DNA of 64,000 nt from JBBQAA01 sp038276395 (GTDB lineage Bacteria > Actinomycetota > Thermoleophilia > Solirubrobacterales > Solirubrobacteraceae). The position numbers were made by a program, and so were the translations under genes. The stretch lies in assembly GCA_038276395.1 (NCBI GenBank), contig JBBQAA010000040.1, positions 3,973 to 67,972 of the forward strand. The letters run 5' to 3'. The notes under the pieces were generated by a model. It had not been told where the DNA came from and ran no database searches. It saw nothing but the letters and a program-made list of their open reading frames with translations. Every line of letters starts with the position of its first letter. Within the stretch, counting starts at the first letter, position 1. This document shows positions 41,846-50,203 of the stretch, in pieces.

Positions 41846-42337
41846 CTACCGGTCCCGGCGCGCCACGAGCAGCAGCTCTGCCCCCGCGGAGACCTCGACC
41901 GACTCGACGAGCTCGAAGCCCATCTCGGTCAGGCGGCGGTCCTGCGCGTCGCGGGAGAGGCGGGAGGACGCGACGGCTTGATGGCGCCGCGCCGCGTGAT
42001 CCGGGCAGGACTTGATGAGCACGGCGCCGGGCAGGAGCACGCGGCCAAGCTCGGCCATCGCCGCCCGGCGCTCGCCGAGTGGCAGTTGATCGAGCACACC
42101 ACCGGTCGCCACCGCGGCGTCGAACTCCTCCGCGGGCAGATCCTCGAGGGCGTCCGGCGCCCGCAGCGTCACCTCGGCGCGCAGCGCCCGCAGGTAGACC
42201 GCGAGCCGCCCCGGCGCCGCCCCGAGCTCGAGCACCCGCCCGGAGAGCTCCTCCCGGTAGCGCCCGATCAGCATCCCCTCGACCGGCGAGGGCTGCGTCG
42301 GCGGCTTCCCCGAGGGGGACGGAATCGCCGCTGACAT
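41846..42337 (-). CDS. Small SAM-dependent methyltransferase
   Basis: This 163-aa protein has motif I VLELGAAPGRLAVYLRAL, the acidic strand end, DAAVATGGVLDQLPLGERRA and MAELGRVLLPGAVLIKSCPD, as in class I methyltransferases. It is shorter than usual (200-250 aa) and begins near motif I, so the fold may be minimal. Substrate unknown. It lies downstream of the malyl-CoA-lyase-like gene, on the opposite side of its stop from the promoter, 12 nt away. Confidence 0.78.
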   Translation of the reverse strand: MSAAIPSPSGKPPTQPSPVEGMLIGRYREELSGRVLELGAAPGRLAVYLRALRAEVTLRAPDALEDLPAEEFDAAVATGGVLDQLPLGERRAAMAELGRVLLPGAVLIKSCPDHAARRHQAVASSRLSRDAQDRRLTEMGFELVESVEVSAGAELLLVARRDR

Positions 42338-42349
42338 AACGAAAAGCAG

Positions 42350-43417
42350 CTACCGGGAGCCCGTCGGCGACATCTCGTAGGTCTCGGCCAGCTCCGGGTC
42401 CTTCTCGGCCAGGATCTCGGCGAGGTCGACCATGACCTTGCACTGCTTCCACGTAGCGTCGTCCTGCATCTTGCCGTCGATCATGTGCACGCCGCGGCCG
42501 TCGGGGATCGCCTCGATGACCTTCTTGGCGAAGATCACCTCGTCGGCGGGCGGGGAGAACACCTTCCGCGCCACGTCGATCTGGGCGGGATGCAGCGACC
42601 AGGCGCCGACGCAGCCGAGCAGGAACGCGGCGCGGAACTGGGTCTCGCAGCCGACGAGATCCTTGATGTCGCCGTAGGGGCCGTAGAACGGGAGGATCCC
42701 CGCGCTCGTGCAGGCGTCGACCATGCGCGCGATCGAGTAGTGCCACGGGTCCTGCTGGCCGCTCGCGCGCGGGGCGTCAGGGTTCTCGGGGTCGGGGTCC
42801 TCGATCACGCGGTAGCCCGGGTGCCCGCCGCCGACGCGCGTCGTCTTCATCCGCCGCGAGGCGGCGAGGTCGGCGGGGCCGAAGGACATCCCCTGCATGC
42901 GCGGGGAGGCCGTGGCGATCTCCTCGAGGTTGACGACGCCCTGGCCGGTCTCGAGGATCGCGTGGACGAGGATCGGCCGCTCGAGCTTCGCGCGCGCCTC
43001 GAGCTGGGCGAGCAGGCGGTCGACGTAGTGGATGTCCCACGCGCCCTCGACCTTTGGGATCATGACGACCTCGAGCCGGTCCCCGATCTCGGTCACGAGC
43101 GTCGTCAGGTCCTCGAGCACCCAGGGTGACTCGAGCGAGTTCACGCGCGTCCACAGGGGGGTGTCACCGAGGTCGACCTCCTTACCGATCCTGACGAGAC
43201 CGGCCCGCGCCGCCTCCTTGTTGTCGACCGAGACGGCGTCCTCGAGGTTCCCGAGCACGATGTCGGCCTTCTGCGCGATCCCCTCGAGCTTGTCGAGCAT
43301 CTTCGGGTTGCTGGGATCGAAGAAGTGGATCATCCGCGAGGGCGGGAACGGGATCTCGCGGGCGGGGTCGGGCGCCCCGACGGCCAGGGGCTTCAGGAAG
43401 TCACGAGGGTTGCGCAT
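42350..43417 (-). CDS. HpcH/HpaI-family CoA lyase (malyl-CoA lyase-like)
   Basis: This 355-aa TIM-barrel protein has VLGNLEDAVSVDNKEAARAG, TRVNSLESPWVLEDL, VMIPKVEGAWDI, VHAILETGQGVVNLEEIATA and MSFGPADLAAS, with Glu and Asp ligands for Mg. The long C-terminal segment (GAWSLHPAQIDVARKVF) fits L-malyl-CoA/beta-methylmalyl-CoA lyases more than citrate lyase CitE. It would split malyl-CoA to acetyl-CoA and glyoxylate, or act in reverse. It is divergent from a MaoC hydratase with only 23 bp between start codons. Confidence 0.85.
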   Translation of the reverse strand: MRNPRDFLKPLAVGAPDPAREIPFPPSRMIHFFDPSNPKMLDKLEGIAQKADIVLGNLEDAVSVDNKEAARAGLVRIGKEVDLGDTPLWTRVNSLESPWVLEDLTTLVTEIGDRLEVVMIPKVEGAWDIHYVDRLLAQLEARAKLERPILVHAILETGQGVVNLEEIATASPRMQGMSFGPADLAASRRMKTTRVGGGHPGYRVIEDPDPENPDAPRASGQQDPWHYSIARMVDACTSAGILPFYGPYGDIKDLVGCETQFRAAFLLGCVGAWSLHPAQIDVARKVFSPPADEVIFAKKVIEAIPDGRGVHMIDGKMQDDATWKQCKVMVDLAEILAEKDPELAETYEMSPTGSR

Positions 43418-43423
43418 GCGCGG

Positions 43424-43433
43424 ATCCTAGATT
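43424..43433. promoter_or_regulatory. Overlapping bidirectional -10 boxes (lyase / MaoC)
   Basis: Minus TAGGAT (43424-43429) and plus TAGATT (43428-43433) share the central TA. They lie 6 nt before the lyase ATG (43417) and 7 nt before the MaoC ATG (43441). Both transcripts would be leaderless. Confidence 0.65.
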
Positions 43434-43440
43434 CCCGGCC

Positions 43441-43965
43441 ATGACCACCGAGACCGACTTCACGACGGACCAGAAGCAGCGCGAGGCCAGCGGCGCCCAT
43501 CCCTACGGACGCTACCTCGAGGAGTTCGAGGTCGGCGCCGTCTACCGCCACTGGCCGGCCAAGACCGTGACCGAGGCCGACGACCACCTCTTCTGCCTGA
43601 TCACGATGAACCATCACCCGCTGCACATAAACGACGTCTACGCAGGGAAGTCCCAGCAGGGACGCAACGTCGTCGTCGGCCCGCTCGTCTACTCCCTGGC
43701 CCTCGGGATGAGCGTCTCCGACGTCTCCGGCAAGGCGATCGCCAACCTGGCCACCGAGGAGCTCTCCCACCCGGCGCCGGTCTTCCACGGCGACACGCTC
43801 TTCGTCGAGTCCGAGGTGCTCGAGAAGAAGGAGTCGCGCTCGAAGCCCGACCGCGGCACGGTCAAGGTCCAAACCCGGGTCCACAACCAGGACGGGACCC
43901 TCGTGGCCGAGTTCAAGCGCCTCGTGCTCGTGCCGCGCAAGACCCCCGGCGAGGCCGCGGCCTAG
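43441..43965 (+). CDS. MaoC-like hydratase (mesaconyl-CoA hydratase type)
   Basis: This 174-aa hotdog-fold protein begins its domain with YLEEFEVGAVYRHWPAKTVT, then EADDHLFCLITMNHHPLHIN (the hydratase Asp/His segment shifted to N-H-H-P-L-H) and GPLVYSLALGMSVSDVSG. Members beside malyl-CoA lyase genes hydrate mesaconyl-CoA to beta-methylmalyl-CoA. The pairing here supports that role, without proof. Confidence 0.82.
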   Translation: MTTETDFTTDQKQREASGAHPYGRYLEEFEVGAVYRHWPAKTVTEADDHLFCLITMNHHPLHINDVYAGKSQQGRNVVVGPLVYSLALGMSVSDVSGKAIANLATEELSHPAPVFHGDTLFVESEVLEKKESRSKPDRGTVKVQTRVHNQDGTLVAEFKRLVLVPRKTPGEAAA

Positions 43966-44229
43966 TACCGCCCCACGGAAATACGGTCCCGTACTGGCGA
44001 GCGCGGGGCTGGCCAGGACGGCGGGTGAGTCGATGCGTACATCGGCGATCCCGGCGGACACACCCGGCGAGTTCAGGGGCCGACAGGCGGAAGCGTATTG
44101 CGGGAGTCGGTACTAGCCACCGACTCCGGTAAGAGTTCGCTCATCCCGGGTAGGATCAATGCCTGTCCCGGGCCGCGAGGCCCGCTTCGCCGTTCCCGCC
44201 TGACAGACCCAGAGAAGGAGCCCTCGACC
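43966..44229 (+). promoter_or_regulatory. pckG leader region with inverted repeat
   Basis: No gene lies in these 264 bp. An 11-bp inverted repeat with one mismatch (44101-44111 and 44119-44129, ggagtcggt/accgactcc core) around actagcc is the main feature and may bind a regulator. GAAGGAG (44214-44220) is the pckG ribosome site, so this gene, unlike many neighbours, has a leader. Confidence 0.5.
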
Positions 44230-46026
44230 GTGAGCACGACCGCCCCGCCGACGACCAATCAGAAGCTCGTGGAGTGGGTGGACGAGGTCGCTCAGCTCAC
44301 GCAGCCCGAGGACATCCACTGGTGCGACGGGTCGGCGGAGGAGTACGACGCGCTGTGTCAGAAGTTGATCGACGCGGGGACCTTCGACCGGCTCGACGAG
44401 GCCAAGCGGCCGAACTCCTACCTCGGTCGCTCCGACCCCGACGACGTCGCCCGCGTGGAGGACCGCACGTTCATCTGCACCGACACGCCCGAGGGGGCCG
44501 GCCCGACGAACAACTGGCGCGATCCCGACGAGATGAAGGAGACCCTGACCGATCTCTTCGAGGGCTCGATGCAGGGTCGCACGATGTACGTCGTCCCCTT
44601 CTCCATGGGGCCGATCGGCTCGGACATCGCCCACATCGGCGTCCAGCTCACCGACTCGCCCTACGTGGCGGTCTCGATGCGGATCATGACCCGGATGGGC
44701 CAGGCCGCGCTCGACACGCTTGGCGACGGCGAGTGGGTGCCGTGCCTGCACTCCCTCGGCTCCCCGCTCGAGCCCGGGCAGGACGACGTGCCGTGGCCGT
44801 GCAACGCGGAGAACAAGTACATCGTCCACTTCCCGAACACCCGGGAGATCTGGTCCTACGGCTCGGGCTACGGCGGCAACGCCCTGCTCGGCAAGAAGTG
44901 CTTCGCCCTGCGGATCGCCTCGGCCATGGCCCACGACGAGGGCTGGCTGGCCGAGCACATGCTGATCCTCAAGCTGACCTCGCCCGACGGGAAGGTCAAG
45001 TACGTCACCGGCGCATTCCCGAGCGCCTGCGGCAAGACGAACCTGTCGATGCTCATCCCCACGCTCGAGGGCTGGACGGTCGAGACCGTGGGCGACGACA
45101 TCGCGTGGATGAAGTTCGGTGAGGACGGAAAGCTCTACGCGATCAACCCCGAGTACGGGTTCTTCGGCGTGGCGCCCGGCACGGGGGAGAAGACGAACCC
45201 GAACGCGATCGCCACGATCCGCAAGAACACGATCTTCACCAACTGCGCGCTGACCGACGGCGGCGACGTGTGGTGGGAGGGCCTGACCGACGAGGCCCCG
45301 GCCCACCTGATCGACTGGCACGGCAACGACTGGACGCCGGACTCGGAGAAGCCTGCCGCCCATCCCAACGCCCGCTTCTCGACCCCGGCCGGCCAATGCC
45401 CGTCGATCGCGGAGGAGTGGGAGGACCCGGCCGGCGTCCCCATCGACGCCTTCCTCTTCGGCGGGCGCCGCTCGACCGTCGTGCCGCTCGTCCACGAGGC
45501 CTTCGACTGGGAGCACGGCGTGTTCCTCGGGGCCCAGATGTCCTCGGAGACCACGGCCGCGCAGGCCGGCGCCGTGGGCAAGCTCCGCTTCGACCCGATG
45601 GCAATGCTCCCGTTCTGCGGCTACAACATGGGCGCCTACCTGGCGCACTGGATCGCGCTCGGGAAGAAGGACGGCGTCGACCTCCCCAAGGTCTTCTACG
45701 TCAACTGGTTCCGCAAGGACGACGCCGGGAAGTTTCTGTGGCCCGGCTTTGGCGAGAACTCGCGCGTGCTGGCGTGGATCTTCGGCCGCTGCGACGGCGA
45801 GGGCGGGGCGGAGGAGACGCCGATCGGCTACGTGCCCTCGCCCGACGCGCTCGACACGGAGGGGCTCGATCTCTCCGAGGAGGACCTCGCCGAGCTCCTG
45901 AGCATCGACGTCGAGGGCTGGAAGGCCCAGCTCCCGCAGGTCAAGGAGCACTTCGCCCAGTTCGGCCCGGAGTTCCCGGAGGAGCTCTCGGCGCAGCTCG
46001 CGGCGCTCGAGGAGCGGCTCGGGTAG
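44230..46026 (+). CDS. pckG: Phosphoenolpyruvate carboxykinase (GTP)
   Basis: The enzyme converts oxaloacetate and GTP to PEP, CO2 and GDP, the first step of gluconeogenesis. The 598-aa protein has YGGNALLGKKCFALRIAS, the P-loop AFPSACGKTNLSMLIPTL with the reactive Cys of GTP-type enzymes, DDIAWMKFGEDGKLYAINPE (metal Asp), FFGVAPGT and NWFRKDDAGKFLWPGFGENS. The GTG at 44230 follows GAAGGAG. It acts on C4 acids that the CoA lyase and ligase genes nearby could supply. Confidence 0.97.
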   Translation: MSTTAPPTTNQKLVEWVDEVAQLTQPEDIHWCDGSAEEYDALCQKLIDAGTFDRLDEAKRPNSYLGRSDPDDVARVEDRTFICTDTPEGAGPTNNWRDPDEMKETLTDLFEGSMQGRTMYVVPFSMGPIGSDIAHIGVQLTDSPYVAVSMRIMTRMGQAALDTLGDGEWVPCLHSLGSPLEPGQDDVPWPCNAENKYIVHFPNTREIWSYGSGYGGNALLGKKCFALRIASAMAHDEGWLAEHMLILKLTSPDGKVKYVTGAFPSACGKTNLSMLIPTLEGWTVETVGDDIAWMKFGEDGKLYAINPEYGFFGVAPGTGEKTNPNAIATIRKNTIFTNCALTDGGDVWWEGLTDEAPAHLIDWHGNDWTPDSEKPAAHPNARFSTPAGQCPSIAEEWEDPAGVPIDAFLFGGRRSTVVPLVHEAFDWEHGVFLGAQMSSETTAAQAGAVGKLRFDPMAMLPFCGYNMGAYLAHWIALGKKDGVDLPKVFYVNWFRKDDAGKFLWPGFGENSRVLAWIFGRCDGEGGAEETPIGYVPSPDALDTEGLDLSEEDLAELLSIDVEGWKAQLPQVKEHFAQFGPEFPEELSAQLAALEERLG

Positions 46027-46035
46027 CGCGGAGAC

Positions 46036-46160
46036 GCCGCGGCGCGGCCCCGGGGTCCCGACGCACGCGAAGCTCTCCTCCGTGTACGGGTTCGCGACCG
46101 TGAGCGCGGGGCCGTTGCCGGCCACGAGCTCACCGCCGATGAGGAGCCGCGTCTCCGCCG
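46036..46160 (-). pseudogene. Aldehyde dehydrogenase N-terminal remnant
   Basis: Minus-strand translation gives TRLLIGGELVAGNGPALTVA followed by NPYTEESFACVGTPGP, the opening of the aldehyde dehydrogenase family (IGG-E-V-G ... NP-T-E). The rest of the gene is absent; pckG ends where it should continue. It is a remnant and not functional. Confidence 0.55.
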
Positions 46161-46206
46161 GGCGGCACCATACCGGCGCGGTCCACCGGGTCGTTTCGCA
46201 GCTCCG

Positions 46207-47301
46207 CTACGGGGTCGGCAGGAGCTGCGGAAGGAACGGCGAGCTGCGGATGATCTGCACCAGCTCCGGGTAGGAGCGGATCTTCGCGTTCGCATACCAG
46301 GAGCGGCTGATCCACCAGAACGCGTCGATCTCCGGGTCTCCCGTGGCTGTCGTCGGCGGGCGGCCCATGGTGACGCAGGCGTGATCGGGGGAGCCGCGGC
46401 AGATGCGCATGCTGTAGAACACGTCTCGGTGCTGCTGGAAGGTGAAGCCGCGCCCGTTCATCGCCGTGGAGACGATGAAGTGCTTGTTCCGGATGCCGTT
46501 CTGGCGCAGGCTGCGCACGAGCTTGTGGCCGTAGGCGATCTCGTGGGCGGTCGTGTCGTAGTGGGTGAGGTTCAGCGCGAACCCGCGCACCCGAGCGATT
46601 CCGGCGCGGCGGAGCAGGCGGGAGGCGTCGCGCACCCGCAGCCAGTCGGAGGAGCCGGCGTCGAGGTACATGGTCGCGCGTGGATTGGCCTTGAACACCC
46701 CGACCGTCCAGCGGATCAGCTTCAGGTCGATGTCCGAGTGGTGGGGGAGGTCGAGGGCGAGGGGGAGATCCGGCTGGATGACGATCGCCGCCGGGTTCTG
46801 GGAATCGCGGACCCCGCGGGCGAAGGCGCGGATCCAGTTCTTGTAGTCCCGCTGCTCGGCGCGGGTCGGAAGGCGCGTCCTCTCCTTGCCGCCCTCGAAC
46901 GGGGTGAGGCGGAAGATCCCGATCTGCACGCCCTGGCGGCGGTTGCCGTTGGTCACGGTGCGGATGTAGGTGCGGGCGGTGCGGTAGACGCCGTAGTGCA
47001 GGTGGCCCCCGGCGTTCGAGTCGTGCAGCGGCACCCAGGCGCCGAACCAGCGAAAGCGCGGCTGGGCGACGAAGCGGGCGAGCAGGGCGTGGTCCGAGCC
47101 CGAGGAGCGGTCGTAGTAGACGCTCGGCGGGTCGGTCGACGGGTCGGTCACGTGCGTGTAGAAGCCGGGCCAGGGGATCCTCGACAGCGGGCTGAGCGGA
47201 ACCGTCAGGGCGCCGGCCGCCGTGGGCACGGCGAGGGCGGCGAGGGCCAGGGCGAGGAGCGCGGCGAGGACGCGGGGGCGGGCTATGGGCAGGCTGAACA
47301 C
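46207..47301 (-). CDS. Secreted glycoside hydrolase family 6-like protein
   Basis: From the GTG at 47301 the protein is 364 aa with a signal peptide (VLAALLALALAALAVPTAAG). It matches GH6 cellulases in order: RTYIRTVTNGNRRQGVQIGI, IVIQPDLPLALDLPHHSD (acid region, Q-P-D where cellulases have E-P-D), TMYLDAGSSDWL, VRGFALNLTHYDTTAHEIAY, HFIVSTAMNGRG and IDAFWWISRSWY. An inverted repeat just upstream may be an operator. Activity on beta-1,4-glucan is likely but some catalytic surroundings differ from known cellulases. Confidence 0.75.
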   Translation of the reverse strand: MFSLPIARPRVLAALLALALAALAVPTAAGALTVPLSPLSRIPWPGFYTHVTDPSTDPPSVYYDRSSGSDHALLARFVAQPRFRWFGAWVPLHDSNAGGHLHYGVYRTARTYIRTVTNGNRRQGVQIGIFRLTPFEGGKERTRLPTRAEQRDYKNWIRAFARGVRDSQNPAAIVIQPDLPLALDLPHHSDIDLKLIRWTVGVFKANPRATMYLDAGSSDWLRVRDASRLLRRAGIARVRGFALNLTHYDTTAHEIAYGHKLVRSLRQNGIRNKHFIVSTAMNGRGFTFQQHRDVFYSMRICRGSPDHACVTMGRPPTTATGDPEIDAFWWISRSWYANAKIRSYPELVQIIRSSPFLPQLLPTP

Positions 47302-47309
47302 GCGACCTT

Positions 47310-47330
47310 GATCGGTTGAGTTACCCGATC
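47310..47330 (-). promoter_or_regulatory. Inverted repeat upstream of the GH6-like gene
   Basis: The arms gatcgg (47310-47315) and ccgatc (47325-47330) flank a 9-bp spacer, 9 nt before the GTG start. A sugar-responsive repressor site is a guess. Confidence 0.45.
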
Positions 47331-47500
47331 CCCTTAGCGGTGCGCCACCGACTGGACACCTGGCCACTCGGTGTGCCCTCGCCGCCGGAACGCCAGCGGC
47401 GGCCGGCGGGACGACGGTACGGTCGAGCCCTTCCCGGGCTACCGCGTGCAGCACACGCTGAGAGGGCCCGACCAAGGGCGGCGTCCGCTACGCGCCCGCC

Positions 47501-47929
47501 GTGCGATCTACCCGTCCCCGCTTCGCTCGGTCGCGCTCGAGCGCGGTGGCCGAGGCGGGCCGCCTGCGCGCGATCTACCCCTGGGGGGCGATACTCCGCC
47601 CGGTGGAGCGAAGGGAGATCCGGGAGCTCGTGCACGGGGTGTTCGCGGGCTTCGGCGAGAACGACCTGCTCACCTTCGCCAGCGTGATCTCCTTCCAGGT
47701 GATGACGGCCGTCATCCCGCTGCTGATGTTCGGCCTCGCCCTGCTCGGGGTGCTGAACCTCTGCAGCGCCTGGTCTGACCATCTCGCCCCGCAGCTCAAG
47801 AGCAACGTCTCCCCGGACGTGTTCCACCTGGTCGACCACGTGTGCGGATCGCTTCGACTCCCGTTCCTCGCCGGCGCGCAGCTCGACGCGCTGCTCCGGC
47901 GGGGTCGCTGGCATCATCGGGCGGCATGA
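47501..47929 (+). pseudogene. YihY/BrkB-family membrane protein, truncated
   Basis: The frame has the family N-terminus (VHGVFAGFGENDLLTFASVI, then SFQVMTAVIPLLMFGLALLG), but after SNVSPDVFHLVDHV it becomes unrelated text (LRRGRWHHRAA) and stops. YihY proteins are 250-400 aa with six helices; here one to two remain. It may also be a frameshifted full gene that was cut. The start is not certain. Confidence 0.65.
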
Positions 47930-48228
47930 ACCCGCCCTCGCCCTCGCCGTGCCGCTCCTCCTGCTCGCGGGCTGCGGCAGCGGCAAGAAGGCGATCGACA
48001 AGGACAAGCTCGGCCCGATCGTGGCCCAGCGCTGGCCGAGAAGCTGAACCAGGCGACGCCCAGGGTGGTCTGCCCGATGAACCCGAGGCCAAGGTCGGCG
48101 CCCGGGGGTCATGCACCCTCACGGACGTCACCAACGGCGTGCGGCTCCCGGTCGCCCTGACGGTCGACCGCGTCAACGGCAGCCGCGCCCACTTCAACAT
48201 CAAGGTGGGCACGAAGCCCCTGAAGTGA
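47926..48228 (+). pseudogene. DUF4333-like lipoprotein, frameshifted
   Basis: Three frames hold one protein: LALAVPLLLLAGCGSGKKAI (lipoprotein signal) in one, ALAEKLNQATPRVVCP in the next, and AKVGARGSCTLTDVTNGVRL with a C-terminal VGTKPLK in the third, ending at 48228. The assembled text resembles DUF4333 lipoproteins with their paired cysteines. Two single-base shifts (near 48030 and 48070) break it. Confidence 0.65.
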
Positions 48229-48240
48229 GCCCGTCGGGCC

Positions 48241-48798
48241 TCAGTGGGGCTCGTCGAGCGAGGCCGCGGGCGGGCGGGACTCCTCGGCCAGCGAGGTCAG
48301 GGAGAGCCGGCCCCGGGCCGCCTCCTCGAGCACGCCGCCGGCCTCCTCCTCCGAACGGGCGTAGAGCTCGACGAGCAGGTGCACGACGATCTGCTCCTCG
48401 TCATGCTTGTGGAAGCGGACGTGGGTGAAGAACTCGCGCGTGCCGTGGTCTCCGAAGGCGGCGAAGGACAGGTGGTCGGCGGCGTCGGGGCCCGAGCAGG
48501 ACTCGACCTCGTCGGCTTCGACCGAGACCGTGCAGGAGGCGACCCACGGCGTGCCCTCGACCATGCGCTCCCAGCGGTCGGCGATCGGCTCCACGCGGCC
48601 GCCCTGGAAGGCGAGGTGGGGCTGGTCGTGCATGCAGTCGAGGCACTGGACGACGGCCTCCTGCACCTCATCGACGACGTCCGCGCGCTCCCCGCTCTCC
48701 GGGTCGATCCGGTGGATCCCCTCGTAGTGGACCTGGACCTCGAGGTTCTGCGACCAGCAGCGGTAGCAGCGCAGCCAGCTCCGGGTCGTCGCGCTCAT
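48241..48798 (-). CDS. Unknown protein with two CxxC motifs
   Basis: This 185-aa protein starts MSATTRSWLRCYRCWSQNLE, with Cys11/Cys14 and later Cys52/Cys55 (QCLDC), a probable zinc ribbon. The remainder is acidic (VEADEVESCSGPDAADHLSF, HKHDEEQIVVHLLVELYARS). No family is recognised. The ATG at 48798 is fixed by a TAGACT box 7 nt upstream that shares its TA with the enoyl-CoA hydratase promoter. Confidence 0.65.
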   Translation of the reverse strand: MSATTRSWLRCYRCWSQNLEVQVHYEGIHRIDPESGERADVVDEVQEAVVQCLDCMHDQPHLAFQGGRVEPIADRWERMVEGTPWVASCTVSVEADEVESCSGPDAADHLSFAAFGDHGTREFFTHVRFHKHDEEQIVVHLLVELYARSEEEAGGVLEEAARGRLSLTSLAEESRPPAASLDEPH

Positions 48799-48805
48799 CC
48801 CCGTG

Positions 48806-48815
48806 AGTCTATGCT
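48806..48815. promoter_or_regulatory. Overlapping bidirectional -10 boxes (CxxC protein / enoyl-CoA hydratase)
   Basis: Minus TAGACT (48806-48811) and plus TATGCT (48810-48815) share the central TA. The minus start (48798) is 7 nt away, the plus ATG (48829) 13 nt. The plus box covers an earlier ATG (48811), so 48829 is the better start. Confidence 0.6.
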
Positions 48816-48828
48816 CGGCCCCGCGCCG

Positions 48829-49680
48829 ATGGACCTCGCGACGATGACCTACGAGCGGACGGGGCCGATCGCGCGCATCACGCTCGACCGCCCCGAGCGC
48901 GGCAACGGCATCACCCTCGAGCTGCCGCGGGAGCTCGAGGCCTGCGTGGAGGAGGCGAACCTCGACCCCGCCGTGCACGTCATCTGTCTGAGCGGGCGGG
49001 GCAAGGGCTTCTGCGGGGGGTACGACCTGGCCGAGTCCGCCGAGCGGGAGCTGCCGAACCACGATCCGGCCGTGCCCTGGGACCCCGCGGCCGACTACCA
49101 GATGATGAGCCGGAACGTGCGGGGGTTCATGTCCCTCTTCCGTTCCGACAAGCCGGTCGTCTGCCGCGTGCACGGGTTCTGCGTGGCGGGCGGGACCGAC
49201 ATGGCGCTGTGCTCGGATCTGCTCGTGATCGCCGCCGAGGCCAAGATCGGCTACCCGCCGGCGCGGGTGTGGGGCTCGCCGACGACGGCGGTGTGGGCGC
49301 ACCGGATCGGCGTCCAGCGCGCGGCGCGGCTGCTCTTCACGGGCGACTCGCTCTCGGGCGAGGAGGCGGCGGCCTGGGGTCTCGCGATCGAGGCGCCGCC
49401 GGCCGCGGAGCTTGAGGCGCGCACGGAGATCCTGCTCGAGCGGATCGCCCGGCTGCCCGTCAACCAGCTCATCTTCATGAAGCTCCTGCTGCGCCAGACG
49501 CTCGTCGGGGCGAGCCTCGAGGCGACCCAGACCCTGGGGACGCTGCTCGACGGCGCGACCCGGCACACACCCGAGGGCTACGCCTTCCAGGAACGCGCGC
49601 GGCGGGAGGGGTTCCGCGCCGCGGTGCGGGCGCGCGACGAGCCGTTCGGGGATGCCGGGCCCTCGACCTTCAAAGGCTGA
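48829..49680 (+). CDS. Enoyl-CoA hydratase/isomerase family protein
   Basis: This 283-aa crotonase-fold protein hydrates or isomerises enoyl-CoA. Visible motifs are ARITLDRPERGNGITLELPR, VICLSGRGKGFCGGYDLAES (oxyanion loop) and VCRVHGFCVAGGTDMALCSD (second oxyanion glycine loop). The catalytic acid residues differ from classical EchA (WGSPTTAVWAHRIG), so the exact reaction is open. The tail overlaps mobA by 29 bp. Confidence 0.88.
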   Translation: MDLATMTYERTGPIARITLDRPERGNGITLELPRELEACVEEANLDPAVHVICLSGRGKGFCGGYDLAESAERELPNHDPAVPWDPAADYQMMSRNVRGFMSLFRSDKPVVCRVHGFCVAGGTDMALCSDLLVIAAEAKIGYPPARVWGSPTTAVWAHRIGVQRAARLLFTGDSLSGEEAAAWGLAIEAPPAAELEARTEILLERIARLPVNQLIFMKLLLRQTLVGASLEATQTLGTLLDGATRHTPEGYAFQERARREGFRAAVRARDEPFGDAGPSTFKG

Positions 49681-50203
49681 GGCGTCCGTACCGCTCGGCG
49701 CCGTGCTCGCCGGCGGCGCCGCCTCGCGCTTCCCGGCCAAGCTCGCGATCGTGCTCCCGCGGGCGGTGGCGGGCCTGGGGGCGGTGCTTCCCGAGGTGGT
49801 CGTCGTGGCCAAGGCGGACACGGTCGTCCCGGAGACCGGCGTGGCGGTCTGGCGCGAGCCGGCCGCCCCGCGCCATCCCCTGCTCGGGATCGCCTGGGCG
49901 CTCGGGCGGGCCGGCGGCCGGGCGGTGCTCGTGGTGGCGGGGGACATGCCGGAGCTCGACCCGGCCGTGCTCCGCGCGCTCGCCGCCGACCGCGGGAGCG
50001 CATCCGCCGTCGTCCCGCGCCACCCCGGCGGGGCCGAGCCGCTGTGCGCGCTCTACCGTCCGGCCGCGGCGCCCGTGCTGCGTCGCGGAGCGGAGGAGGG
50101 GCGCGCCGCCCGCGCGGTCATCGCCGGGCTCGCCCCGGACTGGCTCGAGCTGGCCGGCGCGGCGTCGTTTCGGAACGTCAACCGGCCTGAGGATCTCGCC
50201 TGA
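49652..50203 (+). CDS. mobA: MobA-like molybdenum cofactor guanylyltransferase
   Basis: MobA attaches GMP to molybdopterin. The 183-aa protein has LAGGAASRFPAKLAIVLPRA (nucleotide loop), VVVVAKADTVVPETGVAVWR, VLVVAGDMPELDPAVLRALA (GDMP metal site) and RNVNRPEDL at the end, as usual. About ten residues are missing after the first loop (the GGRPL segment), which may weaken it. moaA lies 1.8 kb away, so cofactor genes cluster here. The ATG lies within the previous gene. Confidence 0.78.
   Translation: MPGPRPSKAEASVPLGAVLAGGAASRFPAKLAIVLPRAVAGLGAVLPEVVVVAKADTVVPETGVAVWREPAAPRHPLLGIAWALGRAGGRAVLVVAGDMPELDPAVLRALAADRGSASAVVPRHPGGAEPLCALYRPAAAPVLRRGAEEGRAARAVIAGLAPDWLELAGAASFRNVNRPEDLA

Noticed and set aside
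44113..46125. Frame of 670 codons antisense to pckG
   Set aside because: Its first residues belong to the aldehyde dehydrogenase remnant; the rest is a shadow of PEP carboxykinase.
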